A DNA stretch of 9,762 nucleotides from Enorma sp964624825 (GTDB taxonomy: Bacteria; Actinomycetota; Coriobacteriia; Coriobacteriales; Coriobacteriaceae). Below, piece after piece: positions 1-6,813 of this stretch (position 1 is the stretch's first letter; every line of letters begins with the position of its first letter). The position numbers were made by a program, and so were the translations under genes. The notes under the pieces were generated by a model. It was not told the DNA's origin and ran no database searches. It saw only the letters and a list, made by a program, of their open reading frames with translations. The stretch is taken from positions 1 to 9,762 of the forward strand of contig CAZUYD010000046.1 in the NCBI GenBank assembly GCA_964624825.1, in the 5' to 3' direction.

Positions 1-2451
1 GCAGGAGCCGGAGAACTCAAGCAGCGGCTGCTTGAACTGGCTGCCCTTGACGTTGTTGGCCTGAAGCTCCGGCTTGGGAGAGACCTCGGCGACGCAGTAG
101 TCGAAGGTCTTCTGCTCCTCGAGCTCCTGCTCCTGGGGCACCATGGTGAGGGCGTCCTTCGGGCAGACCTTCGCGCAGTTGGTGCAGCCCATGCAGTCGA
201 GCGGGCTGATGGCCATGGTGAACTTGAGGCCGGTGTTCTTCGGCACCTTGATGTCAAGCGTGCGCATGCCCTCGGGCGCGGCGGCGATCTCTTCCTCGGT
301 CAGGCCGAACGGACGGATGGTCGCGTGCGGGCACACATAGGAGCACTGATTGCACTGGATGCACTTGTCGGCGTCCCAACGCGGCACCATGACGGCGACG
401 CCGCGCTTCTCGTACGCAGAGGAGCCCTGCTCGAACTGGCCGTCGGCGTGATCCATGAACGCAGAGACCGGCAGGCTGTCGCCCTCCATGCGGTTGATGG
501 GCTCCATGATGTTCTTGACCTGCTTGACCAGCTCGGCACGCCCCTTGAGCTCGGTTACGGGCGCGGTATCGACCGCGTCGGCCCAATCGGCAGGGATCTC
601 ATGCTTCTCGAAGGCGGTGGCGCCGGCGTCGATGGCCTTCCAGTTGGCCTCGACCACGTCCTGGCCCTTCTTGGCATAGGACTTCTCGGCGGCATTCTTC
701 ATGTACTTGACGGCGTCCTCCTGCGGCAGCACGCCGGCGAGCGTGAAGAACGCGGACTGCAAGATGGTGTTGGTGCGCTTGCCCATGCCCACCTGCACCG
801 CCAAATCGATGGCGTTGATGGTGTAGAGCTGGATATTGTTCTTGGCGATGTAGCGCTTCTCCTCCGCGGAGAGATGGTGCGCAAGCTCGTCGAAATCCCA
901 TTGGCAGTTGATCATCAGCGTGCCGCCGGGCTTCACGCCCTGGGCGATCTTGAAGTGCTTGGTGATGTAGCTGGGATTGTGGCACGCCACGAAATCGGCC
1001 TTGGTGATGTAGTACGGGCTCTTGATGGGCTGGCCGCCAAAGCGCAGGTGGCTGATGGTCACGCCGCCCGTCTTCTTGGAGTCGTACTGGAAGTACGCCT
1101 GCACGTACTTATCGGTGTGGTCGCCGATAATCTTGATGGAGTTCTTGTTGGCGCCCACGGTGCCGTCGCCGCCGAGACCCCAGAACTTGCACTCGATGGT
1201 GCCCTCGGCTGCGGTGTTGGGCGCATCGTCGTCCATGGGCAGCGACAGGTTGGTGACGTCGTCCACGATGCCGATGGTGAACTCGCGCTTGGGCTCGTCG
1301 GCTTTAAGCTCCTCGTACACCGAGAACGCGGCCGCGGGAGGCTCGTCCTTGGAGCCCAGGCCATAGCGGCCACCGATGACCGTGATGTTTGAAAGGCCGG
1401 ACTCATAGAGCGCGGTGATGACGTCCTCGTAAAGCGGCTCGCCGATGGAACCGGCCTCCTTGGTGCGATCGAGCACGGCGATCTTCTTGACGGTCTTAGG
1501 CAGCGCGGCGATGAAGTGCTCCACCGACCACGGACGATACAGGCGCACCTTCACCAGACCGACCTTCTCGCCGTGGGCGTTGAGGTAGTCGATGACCTCC
1601 TCGAGCGTGTCGCAGAAGGAGCCCATGCAGACAACGATGTTCTCGGCGTCGTCGGCACCGTAGTAGTCGAACAGGTGATAGCTGGTGCCGAGCTTCTCGT
1701 TCACCTGGTTCATGTAGCTCTCGACAATCGCGGGGAGCTCGTTGTAGGTGGTGTTGCACGCCTCGCGATGCTGGAAGAACACATCGCCGTCCTCGTGGGT
1801 GCCGCGGTTGTGCGGATGCTCCGGGTTGAGGGCATGGTCGCGGAACGCCTGGACGGCATCCATATCGACCATGTCGGCGAGGTCGTCGTAATCCCACACG
1901 GCAACCTTCTGGATCTCGTGCGAGGTACGGAAGCCATCGAAGAAGTTGAGGAACGGCACGTGGCCCCCGATGGCGGACAGATGCGCCACGGCGGAAAGAT
2001 CCATGACCTCCTGCACGTTGGTCTCGGCGAGCATGGCGAAACCGGTCTGACGGCATGCCATGACGTCTGAATGATCGCCGAAGATGTTGAGCGCGTGGCT
2101 GGCGACGGTGCGGGCACTCACATGGAAGACGGCCGGCAGGTGCTCGCCCGCAATCTTATACATGTTGGGAATCATGAGCAAAAGACCCTGCGACGCCGTA
2201 TAGGTGGTGGTAAGAGCGCCAGCGCATAGCGAGCCGTGGACGGTGCCTGCCGCGCCGGCCTCAGACTCCATCTCGATGACGTTCACCTTGGTGCCGAAGA
2301 TGTTCTTCTTGCCCTGGGCTGCCCACTGATCCACGTGGTCTGCCATAGGGCTTGACGGCGTAATGGGGTAAATCCCCGCAACCTCGGTGAACGCATACGA
2401 TACGTATGCGGCGGCCTCGTTACCGTCCATAGACTTGAACTTACGCGCCAT
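1..2451 (-). CDS. nifJ: Pyruvate:ferredoxin (flavodoxin) oxidoreductase, 3' end outside window
   Basis: Oxidatively decarboxylates pyruvate with CoA to acetyl-CoA and CO2 and passes electrons to ferredoxin or flavodoxin; a cytosolic, oxygen-sensitive homodimer central to anaerobic fermentation. I translated 817 residues from ATG at 2451, preceded by GAGGAGAGGG. The family normally has about 1,170-1,190 residues. Seen in order: N-terminal thiamine-diphosphate domain with YPITPSS (T31), E64 and R114, which fall at the same numbers as the catalytic residues known for the Desulfovibrio africanus enzyme; a transketolase-C-like domain ending in GRYGLGSKD; the gamma domain with GLGGDGTVGANKN; an EKR segment (YEKRGVAV); and two 4Fe-4S motifs, C697/C700/C703/C707 and C753/C756/C759/C763. 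The window stops at SGSC, the first cysteine of the CxxC pair that binds the third cluster at the start of the last TPP domain. No frameshift is seen. It has its own long leader, so it is probably not part of the upstream envelope operon. Confidence 0.97.
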   Translation of the reverse strand, partial: MARKFKSMDGNEAAAYVSYAFTEVAGIYPITPSSPMADHVDQWAAQGKKNIFGTKVNVIEMESEAGAAGTVHGSLCAGALTTTYTASQGLLLMIPNMYKIAGEHLPAVFHVSARTVASHALNIFGDHSDVMACRQTGFAMLAETNVQEVMDLSAVAHLSAIGGHVPFLNFFDGFRTSHEIQKVAVWDYDDLADMVDMDAVQAFRDHALNPEHPHNRGTHEDGDVFFQHREACNTTYNELPAIVESYMNQVNEKLGTSYHLFDYYGADDAENIVVCMGSFCDTLEEVIDYLNAHGEKVGLVKVRLYRPWSVEHFIAALPKTVKKIAVLDRTKEAGSIGEPLYEDVITALYESGLSNITVIGGRYGLGSKDEPPAAAFSVYEELKADEPKREFTIGIVDDVTNLSLPMDDDAPNTAAEGTIECKFWGLGGDGTVGANKNSIKIIGDHTDKYVQAYFQYDSKKTGGVTISHLRFGGQPIKSPYYITKADFVACHNPSYITKHFKIAQGVKPGGTLMINCQWDFDELAHHLSAEEKRYIAKNNIQLYTINAIDLAVQVGMGKRTNTILQSAFFTLAGVLPQEDAVKYMKNAAEKSYAKKGQDVVEANWKAIDAGATAFEKHEIPADWADAVDTAPVTELKGRAELVKQVKNIMEPINRMEGDSLPVSAFMDHADGQFEQGSSAYEKRGVAVMVPRWDADKCIQCNQCSYVCPHATIRPFGLTEEEIAAAPEGMRTLDIKVPKNTGLKFTMAISPLDCMGCTNCAKVCPKDALTMVPQEQELEEQKTFDYCVAEVSPKPELQANNVKGSQFKQPLLEFSGSC

Positions 2452-2482
2452 ATACCCTCTCCTCTCGTGTAGGTACACAGGT

Positions 2483-2507
2483 TCCCGGTAGCCCGTGCGC
2501 ACCGGGA
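2483..2507 (-). repeat. Inverted repeat (hairpin) in nifJ leader
   Basis: A perfect 7-base inverted repeat (TCCCGGT/ACCGGGA, 11-base loop) ends about 31 bases before the nifJ ATG. It lacks a T tail, so it is not an obvious terminator. It could stabilise or regulate the leader mRNA; this role is inferred. Confidence 0.5.
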
Positions 2508-2540
2508 CGTTTCTGCATAATGCGGAACCGCCTAAAGGGT

Positions 2541-2563
2541 CGGCGCGTGCGCAACGCGCGCCG
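2541..2563 (-). repeat. GC-rich inverted repeat in nifJ leader
   Basis: CGGCGCG and CGCGCCG form a perfect 7-base inverted repeat around a 9-base loop, a second strong potential hairpin in the nifJ 5' leader. No T tail follows. It may be an mRNA structure or a protein site; the sequence alone cannot decide. Confidence 0.5.
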
Positions 2564-2624
2564 TCTCGATGGAAACTTCGGCGATGAGGGAAGTACTCCA
2601 TGGGCGAAACCCACATACGCTTGT

Positions 2625-2630
2625 ATTGTA
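2625..2630 (-). promoter_or_regulatory. Candidate -10 box for nifJ
   Basis: On the minus strand TACAAT matches the TATAAT consensus at five of six positions. It is the best -10 in the gap. The -35 side is poor (a TTGCAC lies 15 bases upstream). A start near 2618 would give a leader of roughly 165 bases that carries the two GC hairpins. Confidence 0.4.
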
Positions 2631-2729
2631 CCGCGTTCGGAGTCGGTGCAATCATGAATCTCCATGTGCCGATGCACAAACTTGAGCATTCAGGCTTGAC
2701 CCCGACCGCGAACAGGAGTCCGGAGCGTG

Positions 2730-2757
2730 ATCGAGCGGTTCAGCACGGGTGCTCGAT
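2730..2757 (-). repeat. Nested inverted repeat downstream of lipoprotein gene
   Basis: ATCGAGC and GCTCGAT are perfect 7-base inverted arms. Inside and overlapping them is a second hairpin, AGCAC-CC-GTGCT, so the two stems compete. It lies about 60 bases past the lipoprotein stop codon and could act in transcript ending or 3' protection, but it has no T run. Confidence 0.4.
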
Positions 2758-2814
2758 ATCGAAGCAGGCTTGCACCCAGTTCGATCGGGAACCCGCGCCC
2801 ATAGTCAACCGAAC

Positions 2815-4866
2815 CTACCGGCCTCCCCCGTTTTGAACCTCACCGCCCTGGCCGCTCGGAAGCGGGTTTCCATCGGTTCCGAGCCCGCCGTATCCGCCGC
2901 TTGCCGTCGTCGATACCGTTATGGACGTCTCGGTACCGCCGGTCGCCTCGCCCTCGTCGGTGAAGCCGTAGTCATCAGCGTCATCGATCTCGGCACCGAT
3001 GAGCAGCGTGTACGAGCCATCGTCCTCAAAGGAGGCGCTCGACACCAGCACCATTTCAAACGAGCGCACCGCGGTCATCGACGCCACCACCGTACCGTCC
3101 TCATCAACCACGGCGATCGTCTGTCCGGCCTGCCCGCTCACCTGCGAGAAGGCAAACGCCTGGGTTCCGCTCGTGAACGTCTGCGCCATGCTCGACGCAC
3201 CGACCATGAGCACCGTGCCGCCGCTGATGGTGGCCGTCAGGTCGTAGTCGAGCGCCCCATCGGCACCCGAAGCCGGGCCGTTCACCAGCACGACACCGCC
3301 GGTAATCTCGATGCTCCCGTTGCTATCGATGCCGTCGCCCTGCGCATCCACATAGAGGTAGCCGCCGTTGATCTGAATCAAGCAGTCCTCGTTTGCGACG
3401 GAGGTGCCTCCCATGCCCTCGGCGAACGCCCCATCGGGCTCGCCGTCGTTGAGCGCGCGCTCGTCGATTCCCTCGCCGCCGTTCGGTGCGATGGACAGCT
3501 CGCCGCCGCTTTGGCCACCTTCCTCATCGGCCACGGTGAAGGCCGACGTCGTGGTCGTTGCGGCAGCGGTATCGGACGATCCGCCCGTCTCGTCGCCAGC
3601 GGTGCTTAGGCCTTCGCCGCCAGACATCGCCGGGGCATCGCCGCCGCCCTCCGTGCTGTCGATGGCGGTATCGGAGGCGTCGTCGGTCGTGCTCGCATCG
3701 CCTGACGATAGGTCGGCTGCCGAGGCGTTCACCCCGTCATCGCTTGCCACGATGCTGATCTCGCCGTCGTTGATGTAGATCTTCTCCGATTCGATCCCCT
3801 CATAGCAGCTGGTAATATCCAGCGTTCCGCCGTCGATGGTGAGCACCGTCTCGCTGTGCACGGCGTCATCGCCAGCCGCGATGCTCAGGCTTCCACCAGA
3901 GATCAGCAGCTCGAGATCGGAATGGATGGCGTCATCATCGGATTCGATCGAAAGCTCGCCGCCGGTGATCTGCACGTAGGTCGTGCCCTGGATGCCATCA
4001 TCGCCCGCTACGATCTGGAAGGTGCCACCATCGATGCTCACGAAGCCGCGCTCGGGGTCGGTGTCCTTGTTCGACTTGATGCCATCGCCGCCTGCCACGA
4101 TCGAGAACGTGCCATCTAAAATCTTCACGCAATCGCGCCCGCGCAGCGCGTCTTCCACGGCGCTCACCGTGTACGTGCCGCCGGTGATCACCAGATCGTC
4201 CTTCGAACAGATCGCATGGCGATACGAGCTTGTGACCACCAGCTCACCGCTGCCGTTGATGGTGAGGTCGTCGCGGCTGAAAAGCGTCGCATAGGGCTCG
4301 TCGCTATCGTCTTCGAGCGCGTACTCGCTGCCGTCGGTCAACGTGTTGACGGTGCCCTCAGCCAGCGTGATGAAGCATTTATCGGCCTGCATCACGTAGA
4401 TGGCAGGGCCGTCTTCGTTGTGGATCGTCACACCGGCAAGCACGACCTGCACCTTGGCATCAGAGCTCACGTTGACCGCAAGCTGCCCGTCCGTGAGCGT
4501 GCCGGACACCACGTAGGCGCCTTCTTGCTCGATGGTGACGATCCCGGTCTCCTCGTCCACCGACACGCCCGAGCCATCGACCGTGGCCGTCGTCTCTTCG
4601 AGCACGATGGTGGTAGCCGATGATTCGTCATACGAGGCATCTTGGTCGCGGTCGGTGTAGTCGAGGTCGAGCGCCGCAACATCGAATTCCTCGGCCACCG
4701 CCTTGAAATCGGTCGCCTCGGACGAACTCTCGCTATCCGTCGAGGACGAGGAGTCTGTATCGCTGCCCATCAGCGCTGCGCAGCCCGTGCCTGCAATGAG
4801 CACCGATGCCAGCACGGGAACGGCGCACCACCCCAGCATCCTGCGCGCCATGGTACCCGGGCGCAT
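2815..4866 (-). CDS. Secreted beta-helix lipoprotein, Cthe_2159/DUF4353 carbohydrate-binding type
   Basis: A 683-residue exported protein. The N-terminus has RR, a hydrophobic stretch (about 11-27) and a lipobox-like AGTGC with C29 as the likely lipidated cysteine (-3 is Gly, so weaker than consensus), then a Ser/Asp/Glu-rich linker (35-55). Residues about 225-385 contain repeated beta-helix rungs of the form GG-T/S-hydrophobic-x-I ending in acidic turns: GGDGIKS, GDDGIQG, DDDAIHS, GDDAVHS, SDDGVNA. Rungs resume at 498-555 (QGDGIDSNG). Between them, about 386-490, lies a Ser/Thr/Asp/Gly-rich low-complexity insert. The C-terminus is Gly-rich. The namesake Cthe_2159 is a calcium-containing parallel beta-helix reported to bind cellulose and pectic polymers; binding here is inferred. 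ATG 4866 directly follows the DUF4956 stop TAG, with AAGGA 10 bases upstream, suggesting translational coupling. An alternative ATG lies at codon 6. Confidence 0.85.
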   Translation of the reverse strand: MRPGTMARRMLGWCAVPVLASVLIAGTGCAALMGSDTDSSSSTDSESSSEATDFKAVAEEFDVAALDLDYTDRDQDASYDESSATTIVLEETTATVDGSGVSVDEETGIVTIEQEGAYVVSGTLTDGQLAVNVSSDAKVQVVLAGVTIHNEDGPAIYVMQADKCFITLAEGTVNTLTDGSEYALEDDSDEPYATLFSRDDLTINGSGELVVTSSYRHAICSKDDLVITGGTYTVSAVEDALRGRDCVKILDGTFSIVAGGDGIKSNKDTDPERGFVSIDGGTFQIVAGDDGIQGTTYVQITGGELSIESDDDAIHSDLELLISGGSLSIAAGDDAVHSETVLTIDGGTLDITSCYEGIESEKIYINDGEISIVASDDGVNASAADLSSGDASTTDDASDTAIDSTEGGGDAPAMSGGEGLSTAGDETGGSSDTAAATTTTSAFTVADEEGGQSGGELSIAPNGGEGIDERALNDGEPDGAFAEGMGGTSVANEDCLIQINGGYLYVDAQGDGIDSNGSIEITGGVVLVNGPASGADGALDYDLTATISGGTVLMVGASSMAQTFTSGTQAFAFSQVSGQAGQTIAVVDEDGTVVASMTAVRSFEMVLVSSASFEDDGSYTLLIGAEIDDADDYGFTDEGEATGGTETSITVSTTASGGYGGLGTDGNPLPSGQGGEVQNGGGR

Positions 4867-5562
4867 CTACAGCACATCCTTGTTCGCCGCCGCCGTGCCG
4901 CACGAAATTTTGAGATTGCCGTTTCTGCAGCGCAGCTCATCGATCATCTGCTTCTCGAGCCCCGGCTCGCGCATCAATATCTGGTATCGCAGCTGAAAGA
5001 GGCTTCCCATGCTGGCGGTCGAGACCTCGGTCAGCGTATGCTCGACCGCATACCGATCGAGGATGTTGTCGAATAGGCCCTCGTACTGCAGATCTTCCGG
5101 AATGGTGATCTTGAGCGTCTTTTGCCGGTCGCCCATCGTGCCGAAGGACGTAACCGTGTACACGACGGTCAACAGGCCGACCAGCGCGACCAAGATCACG
5201 GCGACGCCGATATACCCCATGCCCGTGGCGAGGCCGACGCCCATCGCCACGAAGACGCTCGCGATGTCCTTCGCGCTACCCGGAATGGAACGGAAGCGCA
5301 CGAGGTTGAACACGCCCATGACCGCCACGCCCGTGCCCAGGTTGCCGTTGACGAGCGCGATGGTGATCTGCACGACGAGCGGCAGCAGGGCAAGCGTGAC
5401 GACGAAGTTCTTAGAATACGCATGGCGAAACATATAGATCGCCGCGATGAGCGCGCCGCACACCATCGAGGCCACGCAGCACAGGATGAATTGCGCCGCC
5501 GAGACATCCGAGGCCAGCGAGCTGCTCGACGCAAATATCGACGTAAGAAACGAATCAAACAT
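4867..5562 (-). CDS. DUF4956 family multi-pass membrane protein
   Basis: A 231-residue integral membrane protein. Hydrophobic segments lie at about 24-44, 53-71, 76-87, 100-116 and 117-138, followed by a soluble C-terminal domain (about 145-231). The family-typical stretch FNLVRFRSIPGSAKDIA (85-101) and GLATGMGYIG (110-119) sits between and within the membrane segments and is intact. Molecular function of the family is not established; its genes commonly neighbour VTC-domain and CotH genes, as known from many Gram-positive genomes. The start ATG at 5562 has AGGAG at 5572-5576 with 9 bases spacing. Its stop codon touches the ATG of the lipoprotein gene. I infer a membrane partner, possibly a channel or anchor, for the VTC-like enzyme encoded just upstream. 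Confidence 0.88.
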   Translation of the reverse strand: MFDSFLTSIFASSSSLASDVSAAQFILCCVASMVCGALIAAIYMFRHAYSKNFVVTLALLPLVVQITIALVNGNLGTGVAVMGVFNLVRFRSIPGSAKDIASVFVAMGVGLATGMGYIGVAVILVALVGLLTVVYTVTSFGTMGDRQKTLKITIPEDLQYEGLFDNILDRYAVEHTLTEVSTASMGSLFQLRYQILMREPGLEKQMIDELRCRNGNLKISCGTAAANKDVL

Positions 5563-5579
5563 GAATGAGGGCTCCTATC

Positions 5580-5680
5580 AAACGGTTACTGAGCGCGATC
5601 CGGCCACTGGTCGTAAACGGCTGCCGGACACGATTCGGCTACCGGATGCAAACGGTTTCACGTGTAGATGGTTACTGGAC
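5580..5680 (-). repeat. Degenerate 35-bp tandem array made of 17/18-bp half-repeats
   Basis: On the plus strand six related 10-mers start near 5583, 5601, 5618, 5636, 5653 and 5670: CGGTTACTGA, CGGCCACTGG, CGGCTGCCGG, CGGCTACCGG, CGGTTTCACG and (T)GGTTACTGG. Steps are 18, 17, 18, 17, 17 bases. AAACGG recurs exactly every 35 bases (5580, 5615, 5650). Units one and two match at 23 of 35 positions, and 11 of 12 differences are transitions. The array occupies nearly the whole gap between the VTC and DUF4956 genes. The sixth copy contains the VTC stop codon, and the first borders the DUF4956 ribosome site. It could be a multi-site operator, a structured RNA spacer, or a decayed minisatellite. Confidence 0.7.
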
Positions 5681-6700
5681 AAGGGCAGCGTGCTCTGGGC
5701 GATACGACGCGGGACGCGCGGCGCCCTGCTCCGAAGTGGGACGGCTTGCCGCGAAGCGCGCACGATGCTGTCCGCGCACGGGGCGAGCAGCCATATGACG
5801 CGGCGATGCGGATGCAGGTATCTGGACGGTCGCCGTGCTCACCTGCCCATGAGCGGTGCCGTCCTGGGCGCAGCAGCATTGCTTATAGGCCGCGCCATAC
5901 TTTGAGAACGAGATGGGACGAGCCTCGCACGCATCGAGCGCATGGGACACCCACAGCGGGAGCGCCCCGGGAACCTTGATCTCCATCAGTGCCTCGGAGG
6001 CGTCGATAAGGGGCGTGAGCTCGGCGTCGTCGCAAAACAAGTTGTTGAACGCGCAGGAATCGGCAAGGGTGCCGGCAAGGGCGTCATCGACCGACCGCCC
6101 TGAGGCCATAAGGTCGGCGTACCCCAGACGCGCATCAAAGGTCACCCGCAGGGCATCCGGCGTATCGGGTCCATGCTCGGGTACCGGGGCATACGCCAGC
6201 CGATCGCAGGCGATAAGCATCGATGGCACCAGCCCGCCCCATCGCTCGACCATGCAATCGATCTCGCGCGCAATCTGCACGCTGCGCGGGGAGAGCGCCT
6301 CGGCCTGCATCTGCCCGTCTGCGAGCGGATAAGCCGCGCAGGCAGCTTCATACGGCATCCCGTGCATCATATACGCTGCCGCCGCCTCGCGCGAGCAGCT
6401 GACGCGCCGTTTATACACCACGCCCTGCGCTTTCTTCTTGAGCTCGATGAACACGCGCCCGCCCGAGCGCAAAGATCCATACCACCGGACGCGGAGCTTC
6501 TCCTTGTAGGCCGGCTTGCTCACCGAATGCGCGATGACCGCACGGTTGGGCGTATCAAAGTAGACGCTCGATATGCGCGACAGGCCATAGGCGTCGAGCT
6601 CCATGTGCTCTGCAAGGGCGCGGCGCATGGCGAGGCATCTGTGCGCATCTAAACGGTATTTGACCTCGCGACGCTCGAAGACATCAACGAACGATGCCAT
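5672..6700 (-). CDS. VTC-domain polyphosphate polymerase-like protein
   Basis: A 342-residue cytosolic enzyme of the VTC/CYTH tunnel-fold group; the yeast member Vtc4 makes polyphosphate from ATP. Family motifs in order: FERREVKYRLD (8-18), SSVYFDT (44-50), EKLRVRWYG (R70, R72), FIELKKK (E86, K88-K90), CDRLAY (R167), LRVTFD (R185, D189), LMEIK (E240, K242) and FSKYGAAY (K267). The basic and acidic residues that line the Vtc4 tunnel are thus all represented. An unusual tail of about 65 residues (from 278) follows, starting with a Cys triplet (QCCCAQ) and rich in Ala, Arg and Ser. I chose ATG 6700: GGAGG lies 4 bases upstream, and the family N-terminus starts there. An in-frame ATG at 6730 lacks a ribosome site and sits at the likely transcription start. 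Unlike Vtc4 it has no SPX or membrane domain; DUF4956 follows. The product could be a polymer other than polyphosphate. Confidence 0.87.
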   Translation of the reverse strand: MASFVDVFERREVKYRLDAHRCLAMRRALAEHMELDAYGLSRISSVYFDTPNRAVIAHSVSKPAYKEKLRVRWYGSLRSGGRVFIELKKKAQGVVYKRRVSCSREAAAAYMMHGMPYEAACAAYPLADGQMQAEALSPRSVQIAREIDCMVERWGGLVPSMLIACDRLAYAPVPEHGPDTPDALRVTFDARLGYADLMASGRSVDDALAGTLADSCAFNNLFCDDAELTPLIDASEALMEIKVPGALPLWVSHALDACEARPISFSKYGAAYKQCCCAQDGTAHGQVSTATVQIPASASPRHMAARPVRGQHRARFAASRPTSEQGAARPASYRPEHAALVQ

Positions 6701-6704
6701 AGGA

Positions 6705-6709
6705 CCTCC
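6705..6709 (-). promoter_or_regulatory. Ribosome binding site deciding the VTC start
   Basis: On the minus strand GGGGAGG ends 4 bases before ATG 6700 (core GGAGG given here). The upstream in-frame ATG at 6730 has no such site, so the shorter protein is preferred. Confidence 0.65.
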
Positions 6710-6738
6710 CCGGAAGACAATGACGTTCATGGTGCGTC

Positions 6739-6772
6739 ATCGTAGATACGGGGTCTGAAAAGTTGCTGAAAG
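6739..6772 (-). promoter_or_regulatory. Promoter and direct-repeat operator of the VTC gene
   Basis: Minus strand reads CTTTCAG (6766-6772), then 4 bases, then TTTTCAG (6755-6761): two 7-base repeats with an 11-base step. After 10 bases comes TACGAT (6739-6744), a -10-like hexamer with four of six consensus bases. The repeats cover the -35 area, the usual arrangement for activation by OmpR/PhoB-type regulators. The same arrangement stands before the response-regulator gene. A start near 6732 leaves a leader of about 32 bases to ATG 6700. Confidence 0.6.
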
Positions 6773-6776
6773 ACCC
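6751..6776 (-). repeat. Inverted repeat enclosing the VTC operator
   Basis: GGGTCT (6751-6756) and AGACCC (6771-6776) are perfect 6-base inverted arms with a 14-base interval. They overlap the outer ends of the two direct repeats. It could form a weak hairpin behind the kinase gene, but no T run follows, so a terminator is not supported. Confidence 0.4.
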
Positions 6777-6813
6777 GTGTCGCCCATCTGCTTGCGATGC
6801 GCGCGTAAGCCCG

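Larger units (their letters stand above)
2452..2814 (-). other. Intergenic region: nifJ leader and promoter region, no gene
   Basis: This 363-base gap separates the lipoprotein gene stop from the nifJ start. I see no convincing gene. Read on the minus strand it holds, in order, an inverted repeat just after the lipoprotein gene, a small hairpin TGTGC-ATCG-GCACA, a -10-like TACAAT, and two strong GC hairpins in the putative nifJ leader. No stem followed by a T run is present, so I cannot point to an intrinsic terminator for the upstream operon. No Rex-type TTGTGA...TCACAA palindrome is seen. Confidence 0.6.

Noticed and set aside
325..1392. Long plus-strand open frame of 355 codons
   Set aside because: It lies opposite nifJ, which has full family motifs. 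The product is Gly/Leu/Val/Asp-rich without motifs, as expected of an antisense shadow in GC-rich DNA.
2441..2689. Minus-strand 82-codon frame overlapping the nifJ start
   Set aside because: Its start is upstream of the likely nifJ -10 box and it lacks a ribosome site. A shorter version is mentioned only as a possible leader frame.
2749..3609. Plus-strand open frame of 286 codons
   Set aside because: Antisense to the lipoprotein gene; Arg/Ala/His-rich with no motif or ribosome site.
5580..5680. Tandem array as a CRISPR array
   Set aside because: Units are degenerate, spacers are only 7-8 bases, and there are no cas genes; the geometry does not fit.
5447..5979. Several plus-strand frames opposite the VTC 3' end and the tandem array
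   Set aside because: No motifs and Arg/Ala/Gly-biased; they arise from GC-rich antisense sequence.
6751..6776. GGGTCT/AGACCC hairpin as a terminator after the kinase gene
   Set aside because: No T run follows on the minus strand; the arms overlap the operator repeats, so they are better explained by the promoter.
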